DNA of 64,000 nt from contig JBMOLN010000007.1 in the NCBI GenBank assembly GCA_049325475.1, positions 372,001-436,000 of the forward strand, written 5' to 3'. The notes beneath the pieces were generated by a model. That model searched no databases, was not told the origin of the DNA, and saw only the letters and a list, made by a program, of their open reading frames with translations. How positions within the stretch are numbered: position 1 is the stretch's first letter; each line of letters begins with the position of its first letter. The position numbers were made by a program, and so were the translations under genes. This stretch comes from MWCR01 sp049325475. GTDB taxonomy: Bacteria > Patescibacteriota > Patescibacteriia > 2-12-FULL-60-25. Shown here piece by piece: positions 1-7,678 of this stretch.

Positions 1-327
1 GGTAAAAGATTCGAAGTTTTTGTCCGCAAACCGCGATGGCACCCCAATTGGGAAACCTTCTCAGAACTAGTTCGAAACACTTTCAATGAGCTTGGCATGA
101 TAGGTCATGTTGGTGCATTCTTGGAATGGATCAGGTTGCACAAACCGCGCGGTCACTTCGCTACCATTCCTCCGTCTACAGCCTGCTACCTTTATCCGAT
201 TACAAATGATCTTTGCGTGCCCAACTTCACCATCCATGGTCAAAAATGCTGCAAGCTCAACTTTCATTGCTACCAGTCTAGATGGCAGGGCCAGCAATAC
301 TTCGTCGGCTTCCGCCCCCTCGATTAG
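1..327 (+). CDS. C-terminal part of an unknown protein (5' truncated by the window edge)
   Basis: The frame starting at base 1 is open for 108 codons and stops at a TAG at 325-327, 14 bases before a good intrinsic terminator, which is the main reason to believe it is coding. The visible part is rich in aromatic residues and has five cysteines, including an adjacent pair; it ends in VGFRPLD. I recognise no domain. An overlapping reading frame on the other strand and one in frame 2 are shorter and not followed by a terminator on the proper side. The true start lies outside the window. Confidence 0.45.
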   Translation, partial: GKRFEVFVRKPRWHPNWETFSELVRNTFNELGMIGHVGAFLEWIRLHKPRGHFATIPPSTACYLYPITNDLCVPNFTIHGQKCCKLNFHCYQSRWQGQQYFVGFRPLD

Positions 328-340
328 CCGTAATTCTAAT

Positions 341-363
341 CCGCATACTCATGCGGTTTTTTT
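341..363 (+). terminator. Intrinsic terminator
   Basis: CCGCAT-ACTC-ATGCGG forms a perfect 6-bp stem with a four-base loop, followed directly by a run of seven T. It closes the partial gene at the left edge. Confidence 0.8.
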
Positions 364-395
364 ATATCTATCATTATCCCGTAAGGGATTCCCAA

Positions 396-427
396 ATTTG
401 TAATTCGTAATTTGTAATTCGTAATTA
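396..427. repeat. Stuttering AT-rich word repeat (AATTTGTAATTCGTAATT type)
   Basis: The words AATTTGTAATTCG and TAATTTGTAATTCGTAATT are repeated back to back. This is one of several short palindromic word families in the spacers of this window. The rest of 328-604 is AT-rich and holds the left arm of the inverted repeat described at 523-542; no gene is seen there. Confidence 0.7.
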
Positions 428-522
428 AGTGAACGAAGTGAGCGTAAGAGTTGTCCACAATGACTGTTTTTAGCGGATTTGCTAAGCTGATGCATATAGA
501 ACAAAAACAGAACAAACATACT

Positions 523-542
523 TAAATAACAAATAATAAAGA
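523..542. repeat. Left arm of a 20-bp perfect inverted repeat around the four-helix-bundle gene
   Basis: TAAATAACAAATAATAAAGA is the exact reverse complement of bases 970-989. The two arms bracket only the small gene at 605-961, giving a cassette of about 470 bp. The arms are AT-rich, so part of the match may come from the local word repeats. Confidence 0.65.
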
Positions 543-589
543 ACAAAGAACAAAGCCACCGGATTTATTTTAAACGATAAATAAAAAAG

Positions 590-595
590 TATAAT
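590..595 (+). promoter_or_regulatory. -10 element (TATAAT) giving a nearly leaderless mRNA
   Basis: A perfect TATAAT ends nine bases before the ATG at 605, so transcription would begin about three bases before the start codon. No convincing -35 box is visible at the expected distance. Confidence 0.5.
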
Positions 596-604
596 GGAAA
601 AGTT

Positions 605-961
605 ATGAAGGAGAATATTGCACTGGAAAAAAGTTATAAATTTGCACTTCAAGTTATTAGAGTGTATTTATACTTAGTGAACGAGAAGAAGGAATTTGTA
701 CTATCCAGGCAATTACTTAAAAGCGGAACTTCTATCGGCGCTAATCTCGAAGAAGCTGCCGGTGCCCAATCACGGGCGGATTTTATCGCGAAGGCTCATA
801 TAGTTCTCAAAGAAGCAAGAGAAACTGATTATTGGATAAGACTTTTAAAAGATTCAAAAATATTAGGAAGTGATACGGCAGAGGGTTTAAGAGAGGACTG
901 TCTAATAATTATCAAGATTCTAACCAAGACACTTATCACATGTAAAACTGCAAATACCTAA
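605..961 (+). CDS. Four-helix-bundle protein (TIGR02436 / S23 family)
   Basis: The 118-residue product matches the S23/four-helix-bundle family by pattern: a first amphipathic helix, then the hallmark LLKSGTSIGANLEEA around residues 38-52, followed by SRADFIAKAHIVLKEARE and a helix with ETDYWIRLL. Family members occur inside 23S rRNA intervening sequences or stand alone and are very common in CPR genomes; their role is unknown. The gene has no SD and follows a TATAAT at 590-595, so it is probably translated from a leaderless transcript. It sits between perfect 20-bp inverted repeats and just upstream of recA, which suggests an inserted cassette. Confidence 0.9.
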   Translation: MKENIALEKSYKFALQVIRVYLYLVNEKKEFVLSRQLLKSGTSIGANLEEAAGAQSRADFIAKAHIVLKEARETDYWIRLLKDSKILGSDTAEGLREDCLIIIKILTKTLITCKTANT

Positions 962-969
962 ATTAACAA

Positions 970-989
970 TCTTTATTATTTGTTATTTA
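970..989. repeat. Right arm of the inverted repeat around the four-helix-bundle gene
   Basis: Exact reverse complement of 523-542. It lies in the 42-bp spacer between the four-helix-bundle gene and recA and so also forms the immediate upstream region of recA. Confidence 0.65.
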
Positions 990-1003
990 TTAATTAATAT
1001 TGT

Positions 1004-2077
1004 ATGGCTAAAAAAACTGTTAACGAAAGCGATGCGCGACAAACTGCCGCTCAAGAAGCTATCGATCAAATCAAGGAACGTTTTGGCGAGGGAGCAATCA
1101 TGCGCTTGGGAGAAGCTAAAAAGATGGTCGTGGAAGCCGTGCCCACCGGCTGCCTCTCGCTCGACTTGGCTCTCGGAGTCATGGGCGTGCCGCGCGGTCG
1201 TGTTATCGAAATTTACGGCCCTGAAGCTTCCGGTAAAACTACTCTGGCCCAGCACATCATCGCCGAAGTGCAAAAGGCCGGTGGTCTGGCCGCTTTTGTT
1301 GATGCGGAACATGCTCTTGATCCGGACTATGCCAAAAAAATCGGAGTCAACATTAATGACATGCTCATCTCCCAGCCTGATACCGGCGAACAAGCGCTGG
1401 ATATCGTAGAAACTCTGGTCCGCTCCAATGCCGTCGACGTTGTCGTCATTGACTCTGTAGCCGCTCTAACACCGAAAGCTGAAATTGAAGGCGAAATGGG
1501 CGATACGCACGTTGGCCTGCAGGCCCGCCTCATGAGCCAGGCTTTGCGCAAACTCACCTCCGTCGTCTCCCGCACCAAAACGGTCGTCATCTTCATTAAC
1601 CAGCTTCGCCAAAAAATCGGCGTCATGTTTGGCAATCCGGAAACCACCACCGGCGGCATGGCTCTCAAGTTCTATTCTTCAGTCCGCATCGAAGTGCGCC
1701 GCAGTGCTCAAATCAAGATGGGGGAGCGGATTATCGGCAACCGCGTCAAAACCAAAATTGTTAAGAACAAAATGGCCGCCCCCTTCCGCACTTGCGAATT
1801 CGATATTATGTATAACGAAGGCATTTCCATCGCCGGCGATTTGCTCGATCTCGGAGTCGAGTGGAATGTAATTAAAAAAGCGGGCAACAGCTATTCATTC
1901 GGTCAAGAAAAACTGGGAGTGGGCCGTGAAAATGCCAAACTCGCTCTTAAAGATCAGCCTGCAATGATGAAAGAGATTCGTGAGCAAATTATTGATGCCT
2001 GGAAAATCAAAGAAGGAGTGACTCAATCGGATGCGGATAGCGCAACGGCGGAACAAGAAGACGGATCAGCCGAATAG
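1004..2077 (+). CDS. recA: RecA recombinase
   Basis: A full-length 357-residue RecA, the ATP-dependent strand-exchange protein of homologous recombination and the SOS response. The Walker A motif GPEASGKT lies at residues 72-79, the DNA-binding loop region includes VIFINQLRQKIG and NPETTTGGMALKF, and the C-terminus is an acidic tail (EQEDGSAE) as in other RecA proteins. The ATG is not preceded by an SD; the 42 upstream bases are AT-rich and contain the repeat arm at 970-989. I see no recognisable LexA operator. ftsK follows 54 bases downstream in the same direction. Confidence 0.98.
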   Translation: MAKKTVNESDARQTAAQEAIDQIKERFGEGAIMRLGEAKKMVVEAVPTGCLSLDLALGVMGVPRGRVIEIYGPEASGKTTLAQHIIAEVQKAGGLAAFVDAEHALDPDYAKKIGVNINDMLISQPDTGEQALDIVETLVRSNAVDVVVIDSVAALTPKAEIEGEMGDTHVGLQARLMSQALRKLTSVVSRTKTVVIFINQLRQKIGVMFGNPETTTGGMALKFYSSVRIEVRRSAQIKMGERIIGNRVKTKIVKNKMAAPFRTCEFDIMYNEGISIAGDLLDLGVEWNVIKKAGNSYSFGQEKLGVGRENAKLALKDQPAMMKEIREQIIDAWKIKEGVTQSDADSATAEQEDGSAE

Positions 2078-2131
2078 TTAACCCGAACTATGGACGAAAA
2101 AGGTGTTTATTAGGTAAAATATGCACTGAAC

Positions 2132-4423
2132 ATGCCTAGACCTCGCAAAAAAGGATTTAAATTGAATTTTCACTTGGATTCACATACCCAAAAGGGTATT
2201 ATTACCGTTTTGTTTTTTGCTTTTGCTTTGTTTCTTCTGGCATCTTTATTTGATTTGGCCGGTTCCGTTGGCATCAGTGTAGATAAATCCTTGTCCCACA
2301 TATTCGGCTGGGACAAAATTGTTGTTCCGTTTTTTATTTTTGCAATTGCCATCTTTTTGTATTCTTCGGAAAAACTACCCTTAAAAACATCCAATTTTAT
2401 TGGATTCTTACTGTTCTTTATCGGTTTAAATCCTTTGGTGCATTTGCTTACCTTTAAAGGCACAAAGACTGTTGGCAATGTCATAGATGCGGCTGCCGGC
2501 AAAATCGGGCAGATGATAGCCGAGCCTTTTGTGCCATTGTTTGGCGTAGCCGGAGCAATAATTTTTTTTGCCGCGGTTTTTGGCGCATCCATCGTTTTAA
2601 TCTTTAATACCCAGCTAAGTACAATCGTGGATTGGCTGATGAAAGTCTTTAACGTCTTTACTAAAATATTCGGATTTATCGGCCGTCCTCTTATGGCATT
2701 ATTCGGCGGCATAAAAGATAAATTTGTCCGCAAGTCAGTGACCGCGGAGGAATCAGAGGATGATTCAGAGGAGGAATCAGATGATGAAGAAGAGGAAGAA
2801 GAATATGATACCGAGGAAGACTCCGGCAAAAACGATGGCGAAGGCCATGCTGAACAAGCTCCGGTTGAGCGTCCGAAACCCCGAAAACGCAGACCTAAAA
2901 TTGATATTCCTTTGGAATTGTTAACGCGCCATGATCAAAAACCCACCTCCGGAGATATTGAGAGCCGTCAGCTCATAATCCAGCGCACGCTCGAAACTTT
3001 CGGCATTCCTGTGGAAATGGGCGAGGTTGCCGTTGGCCCTACCGTCACTCAATTCACATTCAAGCCCGCGGAAGGAATCAAGCTCAATAAAATTACGGCC
3101 CTGCATAATGATCTGGCCATGGCCTTGGCCGCCCACCCCATTCGCATCGAAGCGCCGATTCCCGGCAAATCCATGGTCGGCGTTGAGGTTCCCAATCAAA
3201 GTGTTGCCATAGTTGGTCTGCGCGAACTTTTTGAAACCAAGGATTGGCGCGGCAGAAAAGGTTCTCTGACTTTTGCTCTTGGCCGCGACGTCAGCGGCAA
3301 GCCCTGGATGGCGGACATTGCGCGCATGCCTCACTTGCTTGTTGCCGGTGCAACCGGTTCCGGTAAATCCGTAAATTTAAATACCATCATCATGTCGCTC
3401 TTATATACGCACGGGCCGGATGATTTGAAACTTATTCTGGTGGATCCCAAGCGCGTCGAATTCCCGGTTTACAACGGCGTACCTCACCTCATCACTCCGG
3501 TCATCACCGAAGTGGATAAAACCGTCAATGCGCTGAAGTGGGCGGTCAGGGAAATGAACCAGCGTTTTGATCTTTTATCCAAGATGAAAGCCCGCGACAT
3601 CGCCAGTTATAATGATCGCACCAAAGACAAGCTGCCATACATCGTCATGATAGTTGATGAGCTGGCCGACTTAATGGTCAGCGCCAAACAAGACGTTGAA
3701 TCCCAAGTTGTGCGCTTGGCGCAAATGTCGCGCGCGGTCGGTATCCACCTTGTTCTGGCAACTCAAAGGCCGTCAGTTGATGTAATTACCGGTCTGATCA
3801 AGGCTAATATTCCGGCCCGCATAGCTTTTTCCGTTGCTTCGCTTATGGATTCGCGGACCATCTTGGATCAATCCGGCGCCGAAAAACTGATCGGCCGCGG
3901 GGACATGCTTTATTCAACCGCCGAACTGCCCTCGCCGCGCCGTATTCAAGGCGTCTACATCGCCGATGACGAAGTCTCGCGCGTCGTGGAATACTTAAAA
4001 TCCAAATACGACCCGGCTGATTATGATCCGGAAGTCATTGAGCGCTCCAAATCGTCAACCGTTTTGGGAGGAGACGGTCTGTCATCCGGTGAAGATTCGG
4101 ATCCTTTAATCGAAGACGCGAAGGAAGAGATTATCCGTGCCGGCAAGGCCAGCGCATCCCTCTTGCAGCGCAGATTGCGTATCGGTTATGCCAGAGCTGC
4201 CCGTCTCTTGGATCTTTTGGAAGAAGAAGGATTTATCGGGCCCGCCGACGGCGCCAAACCAAGGGAGATTTTGAAAGCTGATTTCACAAAATCAAAAGAG
4301 CCGGAACTCAAAATGGATTACGAAGGCCGCTCTCCTGAATCCGATTATGAAGAGTATGCAGAGGAAGATGATGAATCCGGCCCGGAATCATCTAATAATA
4401 AATATGACGAGGATGATAAATAA
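2132..4423 (+). CDS. ftsK: DNA translocase FtsK/SpoIIIE
   Basis: The 763-residue product has the usual FtsK layout. Four membrane segments lie at about residues 22-44, 62-78, 87-108 and 132-158. They are followed by a strongly acidic linker (about 198-235), the alpha/beta motor domain with Walker A GATGSGKS at 406-413 and the Walker B stretch IVMIVDELADLM, and a C-terminal winged-helix gamma domain (about 660-725). It pumps DNA at the division septum. After the gamma domain comes an unusual acidic tail of about 40 residues. A TAAAAT 11 bases before the ATG could be the -10 box of a very short-leadered mRNA, and there is no SD. Confidence 0.96.
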   Translation: MPRPRKKGFKLNFHLDSHTQKGIITVLFFAFALFLLASLFDLAGSVGISVDKSLSHIFGWDKIVVPFFIFAIAIFLYSSEKLPLKTSNFIGFLLFFIGLNPLVHLLTFKGTKTVGNVIDAAAGKIGQMIAEPFVPLFGVAGAIIFFAAVFGASIVLIFNTQLSTIVDWLMKVFNVFTKIFGFIGRPLMALFGGIKDKFVRKSVTAEESEDDSEEESDDEEEEEEYDTEEDSGKNDGEGHAEQAPVERPKPRKRRPKIDIPLELLTRHDQKPTSGDIESRQLIIQRTLETFGIPVEMGEVAVGPTVTQFTFKPAEGIKLNKITALHNDLAMALAAHPIRIEAPIPGKSMVGVEVPNQSVAIVGLRELFETKDWRGRKGSLTFALGRDVSGKPWMADIARMPHLLVAGATGSGKSVNLNTIIMSLLYTHGPDDLKLILVDPKRVEFPVYNGVPHLITPVITEVDKTVNALKWAVREMNQRFDLLSKMKARDIASYNDRTKDKLPYIVMIVDELADLMVSAKQDVESQVVRLAQMSRAVGIHLVLATQRPSVDVITGLIKANIPARIAFSVASLMDSRTILDQSGAEKLIGRGDMLYSTAELPSPRRIQGVYIADDEVSRVVEYLKSKYDPADYDPEVIERSKSSTVLGGDGLSSGEDSDPLIEDAKEEIIRAGKASASLLQRRLRIGYARAARLLDLLEEEGFIGPADGAKPREILKADFTKSKEPELKMDYEGRSPESDYEEYAEEDDESGPESSNNKYDEDDK

Positions 4424-4453
4424 ATCGTCAATATTGTTGCAGGGGCGGAATAT

Positions 4454-5209
4454 ATGTCATTTATTCAAAAAAGCATCGGATCTGATATTGAATTTGGAAA
4501 AGATTTAAAAGAACTGCGTCTTTTACGGGGCTGGAGTAAAAAGCAACTGCAAGAATACACCGGAATTCATGAATCGATAATTACAATTTTTGAAGAAGAA
4601 AGATTTTCCGAATTAAGCGATGTAAAACATGCGGAATATCATGTCAGAAACATGGTCAAAGCTTTGGATGGCAGAGTTCCTTTTTTTATTCAAAAATACC
4701 GCGGCGCAATCAAAGAGCGGGGTTTGAGTTTGGAAAATCCCAAAAAATACCATTCATTCATTCACCGGGTTAAAAGCTGGGAATTATTCACTCCTTCAAG
4801 ATATGTGCCCATACTGCTGATTTTGCCTCTGGCTTTTTTATTAATCTGGTATCTTTACTTCCAAATATCGTCATTAACCCGGGCTCCGGTATTAAATATA
4901 ATCGCACCCGCCGACTTTGCCGTCATCCGGGAGCCAACTTTGGAAATTCATGGTTTTACAGACCCATCAGCATCAGTGTTAATCAACGGCAAAAAAGCCA
5001 TTGTGGAACAAGATGGTTATTTTTCACTTTCTTTGGATTTGCCGAGGGGAATGAATGAATTAGAAATTGTTGCCAAAAGGCAGTATGGCGGAATGAATTC
5101 CGTCATTCGTTACGTGACCTTTGCCCCTGTGCATGGGCCGAGCTTCATGGATCCGCTTCCGGATTTAAATCTGGATATTGCGTCGTCAACAACATCAACA
5201 ATAAATTAA
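4454..5209 (+). CDS. RodZ-like helix-turn-helix membrane protein
   Basis: This 251-residue protein begins with a RodZ/HTH_25-type helix-turn-helix (about residues 14-80, with LRLLRGWSKKQLQEYTGI). It has one membrane helix at about 117-136 (VPILLILPLAFLLIWYLYF) and an extracytoplasmic beta-sandwich (about 145-232, starting PVLNIIAPADFAVIREP) resembling glucodextranase-B/Big-like domains. This is the arrangement of RodZ-type shape proteins, but the outer domain differs from classical RodZ, so I leave the symbol empty. It follows ftsK by 30 bases, probably in the same operon, and ends just before a bidirectional terminator. Confidence 0.8.
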   Translation: MSFIQKSIGSDIEFGKDLKELRLLRGWSKKQLQEYTGIHESIITIFEEERFSELSDVKHAEYHVRNMVKALDGRVPFFIQKYRGAIKERGLSLENPKKYHSFIHRVKSWELFTPSRYVPILLILPLAFLLIWYLYFQISSLTRAPVLNIIAPADFAVIREPTLEIHGFTDPSASVLINGKKAIVEQDGYFSLSLDLPRGMNELEIVAKRQYGGMNSVIRYVTFAPVHGPSFMDPLPDLNLDIASSTTSTIN

Positions 5210-5375
5210 AAAAGAGCGTCCGCTCTTTTTTTTGTAATCCGCGATCTGCGAAAAGTCGCCACATAAGAACAAAGAATTTCATGGGAGGAGAGAGAACTCA
5301 ATCATATAGACCGAGTAACCATGAATTTCTGTGTATTGTTGTGCTCCGTTTCGCAGATCGCGAACCGCAATCTTT
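5208..5375 (-). ncRNA. Candidate rod-shaped small RNA, about 165 nt
   Basis: A minus-strand promoter at 5382-5410 predicts a start near 5375, and the terminator at 5211-5231 predicts the end. The transcript folds as a long rod. The outer stem pairs 5240-5253 with 5349-5362 (14 bp, perfect). An inner stem pairs 5274-5284 with 5319-5329 (10 of 11). An apical hairpin uses ACTCGGTC and GATTGAGT. Length and shape resemble 6S RNA, but I cannot confirm that family by eye; SRP RNA, tmRNA and RNase P signatures are absent. It carries GTTCTCTCTCCTCC, perfectly complementary to the leader at 8400-8413. Confidence 0.55.
5211..5231. terminator. Bidirectional intrinsic terminator
   Basis: AAAGAGCG-TC-CGCTCTTT with flanking A and T runs serves the ftsK/RodZ-like operon on the plus strand. 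On the minus strand it would terminate the structured RNA transcribed from about 5375. Confidence 0.85.
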
Positions 5376-5381
5376 GGCTTT

Positions 5382-5410
5382 ATCCTAAACATAAAAATGA
5401 TTTTTGTCAA
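5382..5410 (-). promoter_or_regulatory. Consensus promoter for the small RNA
   Basis: On the minus strand TTGACA (complement of 5405-5410) and TAGGAT (5382-5387) are separated by exactly 17 bases. The upstream word AAGACCCTTGACAAAA is nearly shared with the promoter at 8684-8712. Confidence 0.7.
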
Positions 5411-5717
5411 GGGTCTTATGTATAAAAATTCATTAGACTTCACCTCAGTAAAAGTCCCGCACCGAGCACCGGAGGCGACTTAATGAGCGAATGGTAAAAG
5501 CGAAGGCGTTGTTCGAGTATATATAATTTGGCGAGTATAGCCGAGCCCATGAGCAAGATTTAGTCGCACAAGGAGAGAAGGTCGGGGGGCCCTTTGGGGT
5601 GTTGGGGTATTTGGGCAAGCAAATACCATGACGAAAAAGATCCCCGAATGGAATGCCGGCAAATGCCCTGACGAAAAAAAGTAGGGTGGGCCGTAAGCGT
5701 AATTAAAATTAAGATAA
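5411..5717. other. Gene-poor spacer with a short direct duplication and hairpin
   Basis: No convincing gene. GCAAATACCATGACGAAAAA (5619-5638) recurs at 5659-5678 with two changes, a 40-bp tandem duplication. A perfect hairpin GGTATTTG-GGCAAG-CAAATACC (5606-5627) touches an ATG at 5628 that opens an 18-residue reading frame (MTKKIPEWNAGKCPDEKK) ending at 5684. It has no SD and I do not call it a gene. A TATATAAT at 5520-5527 has no -35 partner. Confidence 0.5.
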
Positions 5718-5744
5718 GAAAAAAGCCACATCTTTCGATGTGGC
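5718..5744 (-). terminator. Intrinsic terminator of the 503-aa gene
   Basis: Read on the minus strand, GCCACATC-GAAA-GATGTGGC has a perfect 8-bp stem and is followed by six T. It lies nine bases past the stop codon of the minus-strand gene. Confidence 0.9.
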
Positions 5745-5752
5745 CGAGTAGG

Positions 5753-7264
5753 CTATTCGCTCTTCTCGGAATCGCCTGCGTCGTCCGCAGTGTCATCCGA
5801 ATCTTCGTCGCCCGGCAAGTCATCATCACCCGGAACGCTGTCGTCGTCCGCGGGGTCGATGCCCATACCGGCGAAATCCGGCTCCGGCTCGGGTGCAGCC
5901 TCGGCCGGCGGAGGTTCGGAAACCGCCTCGGTCGTGGGCTCAGGTTCCGGCTCCGGCTCATCCGGCGGTTCAGAAGCTGGCTTCGGCTCATCCGGCGGCG
6001 CGCTCTTGGGCTTGGGCTTGTCATTGCCCTTGCGCCGCTTGCGTCGCGGCGGGGGTTCGGAATCACCCCGGGCGTCATCGCCGGCAAAAGCCTCGTCGCC
6101 GATGCGCAGGCAGTTGTACCTGCACTCGCCGAGCATCCTTCCGCTGGCATAGAACTCGTAGAAGGCCGCCATCATGCCCCGGAAGGTTTCGATATCCATG
6201 AGCACGATGATGCCCGTGGACCGACAGATTTCTTGCTCGCCGCTTTCTGTCTTCCGGCCGGTGAATAGCGGAGGGTACATCCCAAAGAAGAATCCGGTCA
6301 GATCGAACTTGTTGCGGCGCGGATCCTTCACTCCCGTAAAGCCGTGGAAGTGGAACTCCGTATCCGTATTGGGTTCGATATGATTGCGCTTCGAGGAAAT
6401 CTCGTAGTTATCATGATCTCGCAAAGCGCGCGCATAGTTGGGGAAGTAACGGGTGAAGAACTTGCTCCTGGTGGGCTGCACATGGTAGCGCGGCAACAGG
6501 AACAATCGCACCCGTCCTTCCTTCACGGCATTTCGTACGTCTTCGTGCATGCCTTCCAGATAGAAGGCGCATTTTTCTTCGAAGTCCTCGGGCTTGACCT
6601 CGAAGTCGTCATGCAGCAAACAGTTAAGCTGCGTCCGTTTCATCCACGGCCACTGGCCGGAGTATACACGCAACTCACCGCGCTCTTCCAGCTCTTCCGG
6701 ATTCTCGGGGTGGAGCATCCAGTAATTGACCTGGTCGGCCTGCAAAAAGGAGGGATGTCCTGGGAACTGGGGCTGTCCGCCGCCCTGCTTTCCGCTCTTG
6801 GGCAGGCGCACGAACAAGTCCAGGCTGGTGTGGACGCTGATGAGGTTGTTGCCCCAGCGCTGACCAGAACCGCGCGCCGGCATGGAGATCGTGAGCTCGG
6901 TTGCCGGCACGGGCGGCGGCAGGCTGATTCGCAAAGCCACCCTGCCGTCGGCGCGTTGCTGGTACAAGATGTTGGCCAGCTTCTCGGCAACAGCGCCTAC
7001 CGGCTCTGCTACCACCTGCTGATACACATCGTAATCCACGATCACGCTGCATTCGCCAACATGGTGGTCGAGCCGAGCGGGCAGCTCCACCTTGCCCGCC
7101 TCCAGCAATTCAGCCGGGCAGACAATCTGCACGGCCGCTTGGAGATTTCGGTATGCGCAGTTCTCGAAATCGTCCAAACCCATCTCGACGGCCTTGTCTC
7201 CAACTTCCACTGCCGTATCGAAACGGATGTTGATGCGTTCACGGTCGTCTTTCGTCGTTGTCAT
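5753..7264 (-). CDS. Unknown 503-aa protein with a Pro/Glu/Asp-rich tail
   Basis: The first 375 residues or so look globular, with no membrane segment or signal peptide and no family I recognise. They start MTTTKDDRERINIRFD and contain an aromatic stretch NKFDLTGFFFGMYPPLF. From about residue 380 a basic patch (PPPRRKRRKG) leads into a low-complexity tail of P, E and D ending in DSEKSE. GC content and codon choice are richer in G/C than the flanking core genes. The ATG has a clear SD (AAGGAG), unlike the core genes. A promoter at 7528-7556, a folded leader and a 17-residue upstream reading frame precede it, and a terminator follows. It is probably an acquired gene under leader control. Confidence 0.8.
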   Translation of the reverse strand: MTTTKDDRERINIRFDTAVEVGDKAVEMGLDDFENCAYRNLQAAVQIVCPAELLEAGKVELPARLDHHVGECSVIVDYDVYQQVVAEPVGAVAEKLANILYQQRADGRVALRISLPPPVPATELTISMPARGSGQRWGNNLISVHTSLDLFVRLPKSGKQGGGQPQFPGHPSFLQADQVNYWMLHPENPEELEERGELRVYSGQWPWMKRTQLNCLLHDDFEVKPEDFEEKCAFYLEGMHEDVRNAVKEGRVRLFLLPRYHVQPTRSKFFTRYFPNYARALRDHDNYEISSKRNHIEPNTDTEFHFHGFTGVKDPRRNKFDLTGFFFGMYPPLFTGRKTESGEQEICRSTGIIVLMDIETFRGMMAAFYEFYASGRMLGECRYNCLRIGDEAFAGDDARGDSEPPPRRKRRKGNDKPKPKSAPPDEPKPASEPPDEPEPEPEPTTEAVSEPPPAEAAPEPEPDFAGMGIDPADDDSVPGDDDLPGDEDSDDTADDAGDSEKSE

Positions 7265-7281
7265 GGCAAACTCCTTCTTCT

Positions 7282-7335
7282 TTACGTAAACTGTTTGTTG
7301 TAAGGTACACGGTTTTTGAAATACTCCGCAGCCAT
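7282..7335 (-). CDS. Putative 17-residue leader peptide
   Basis: An ATG preceded closely by AAAGGA opens a short frame (MAAEYFKNRVPYNKQFT) that stops 17 bases before the ATG of the 503-aa gene. Its position between a long stem-loop and the main SD is that of a leader peptide or upstream open frame. Coding evidence is only positional. Confidence 0.35.
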   Translation of the reverse strand: MAAEYFKNRVPYNKQFT

Positions 7336-7365
7336 TTTCCTTTCAATTGTTTGCTTTGGAGGACT

Positions 7366-7519
7366 CTCTTATGAGAATCAATCTGGAGGCGAGCTCACGA
7401 GTTTGCATTTGCTAGTCGCGAACCAAGGCGTGCTGTTTTTTTCTTAAGCCCAGCGTCCGCCGGGGTTAATTTAAAAGCTGCACAAATCGCTTTCCCCTCC
7501 AAGTTGATTCTCATAAGAG
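7366..7519 (-). ncRNA. Structured leader RNA closed by a 24-bp stem
   Basis: Bases 7366-7389 pair with 7496-7519 over 24 positions with only two mismatches (core CTCTTATGAGAATCAA is perfect), enclosing 106 bases. With transcription starting near 7521, this is almost the first thing in the mRNA of the 503-aa gene. I recognise no riboswitch class. The enclosed loop contains TTAAG and AGC-rich segments that could pair in alternative ways. Confidence 0.55.
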
Positions 7520-7527
7520 GATTAAAA

Positions 7528-7556
7528 AACTTAGCAGAAATATGAGTTTTTGTCAA
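7528..7556 (-). promoter_or_regulatory. Extended consensus promoter of the 503-aa gene
   Basis: On the minus strand TTGACA (7551-7556) and TAAGTT (7528-7533) are 17 bases apart, with TGC directly before the -10 box. The predicted leader is about 255 nt long. Confidence 0.7.
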
Positions 7557-7601
7557 GATATTTAGCTTAATTTAGCCGTCACTCAAATATCATCGCAAAG
7601 C

Positions 7602-7628
7602 AAAAACCGAGCCCCTGCCCGGCTTTTT
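7602..7628. terminator. Probable bidirectional terminator
   Basis: An imperfect hairpin (CCGAGC-CCCT-GCCCGG core) is flanked by five A on one side and five T on the other. It lies 51 bases past the stop of the small minus-strand gene at 7679-7864. Confidence 0.5.
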
Positions 7629-7678
7629 AATTTAAACCTTATCCAAAATAACGATATTTTCGTTAACTTAGACAATAT

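Noticed and set aside
961..1003. LexA/SOS operator upstream of recA
   Set aside because: The AACAAT...TTGTT dyad is part of the AT-rich inverted repeat and matches no LexA consensus.
5281..5388. 35-codon plus-strand frame beginning ATGGGAGGAGAG within the small RNA gene
   Set aside because: No promoter in that direction, no SD, and the DNA is explained by the rod-shaped minus-strand RNA.
6344..7303. 319-codon open frame on the plus strand opposite the 503-aa gene
   Set aside because: It is the antisense shadow of a GC-rich coding region; the minus strand has promoter, SD and terminator in the correct order.
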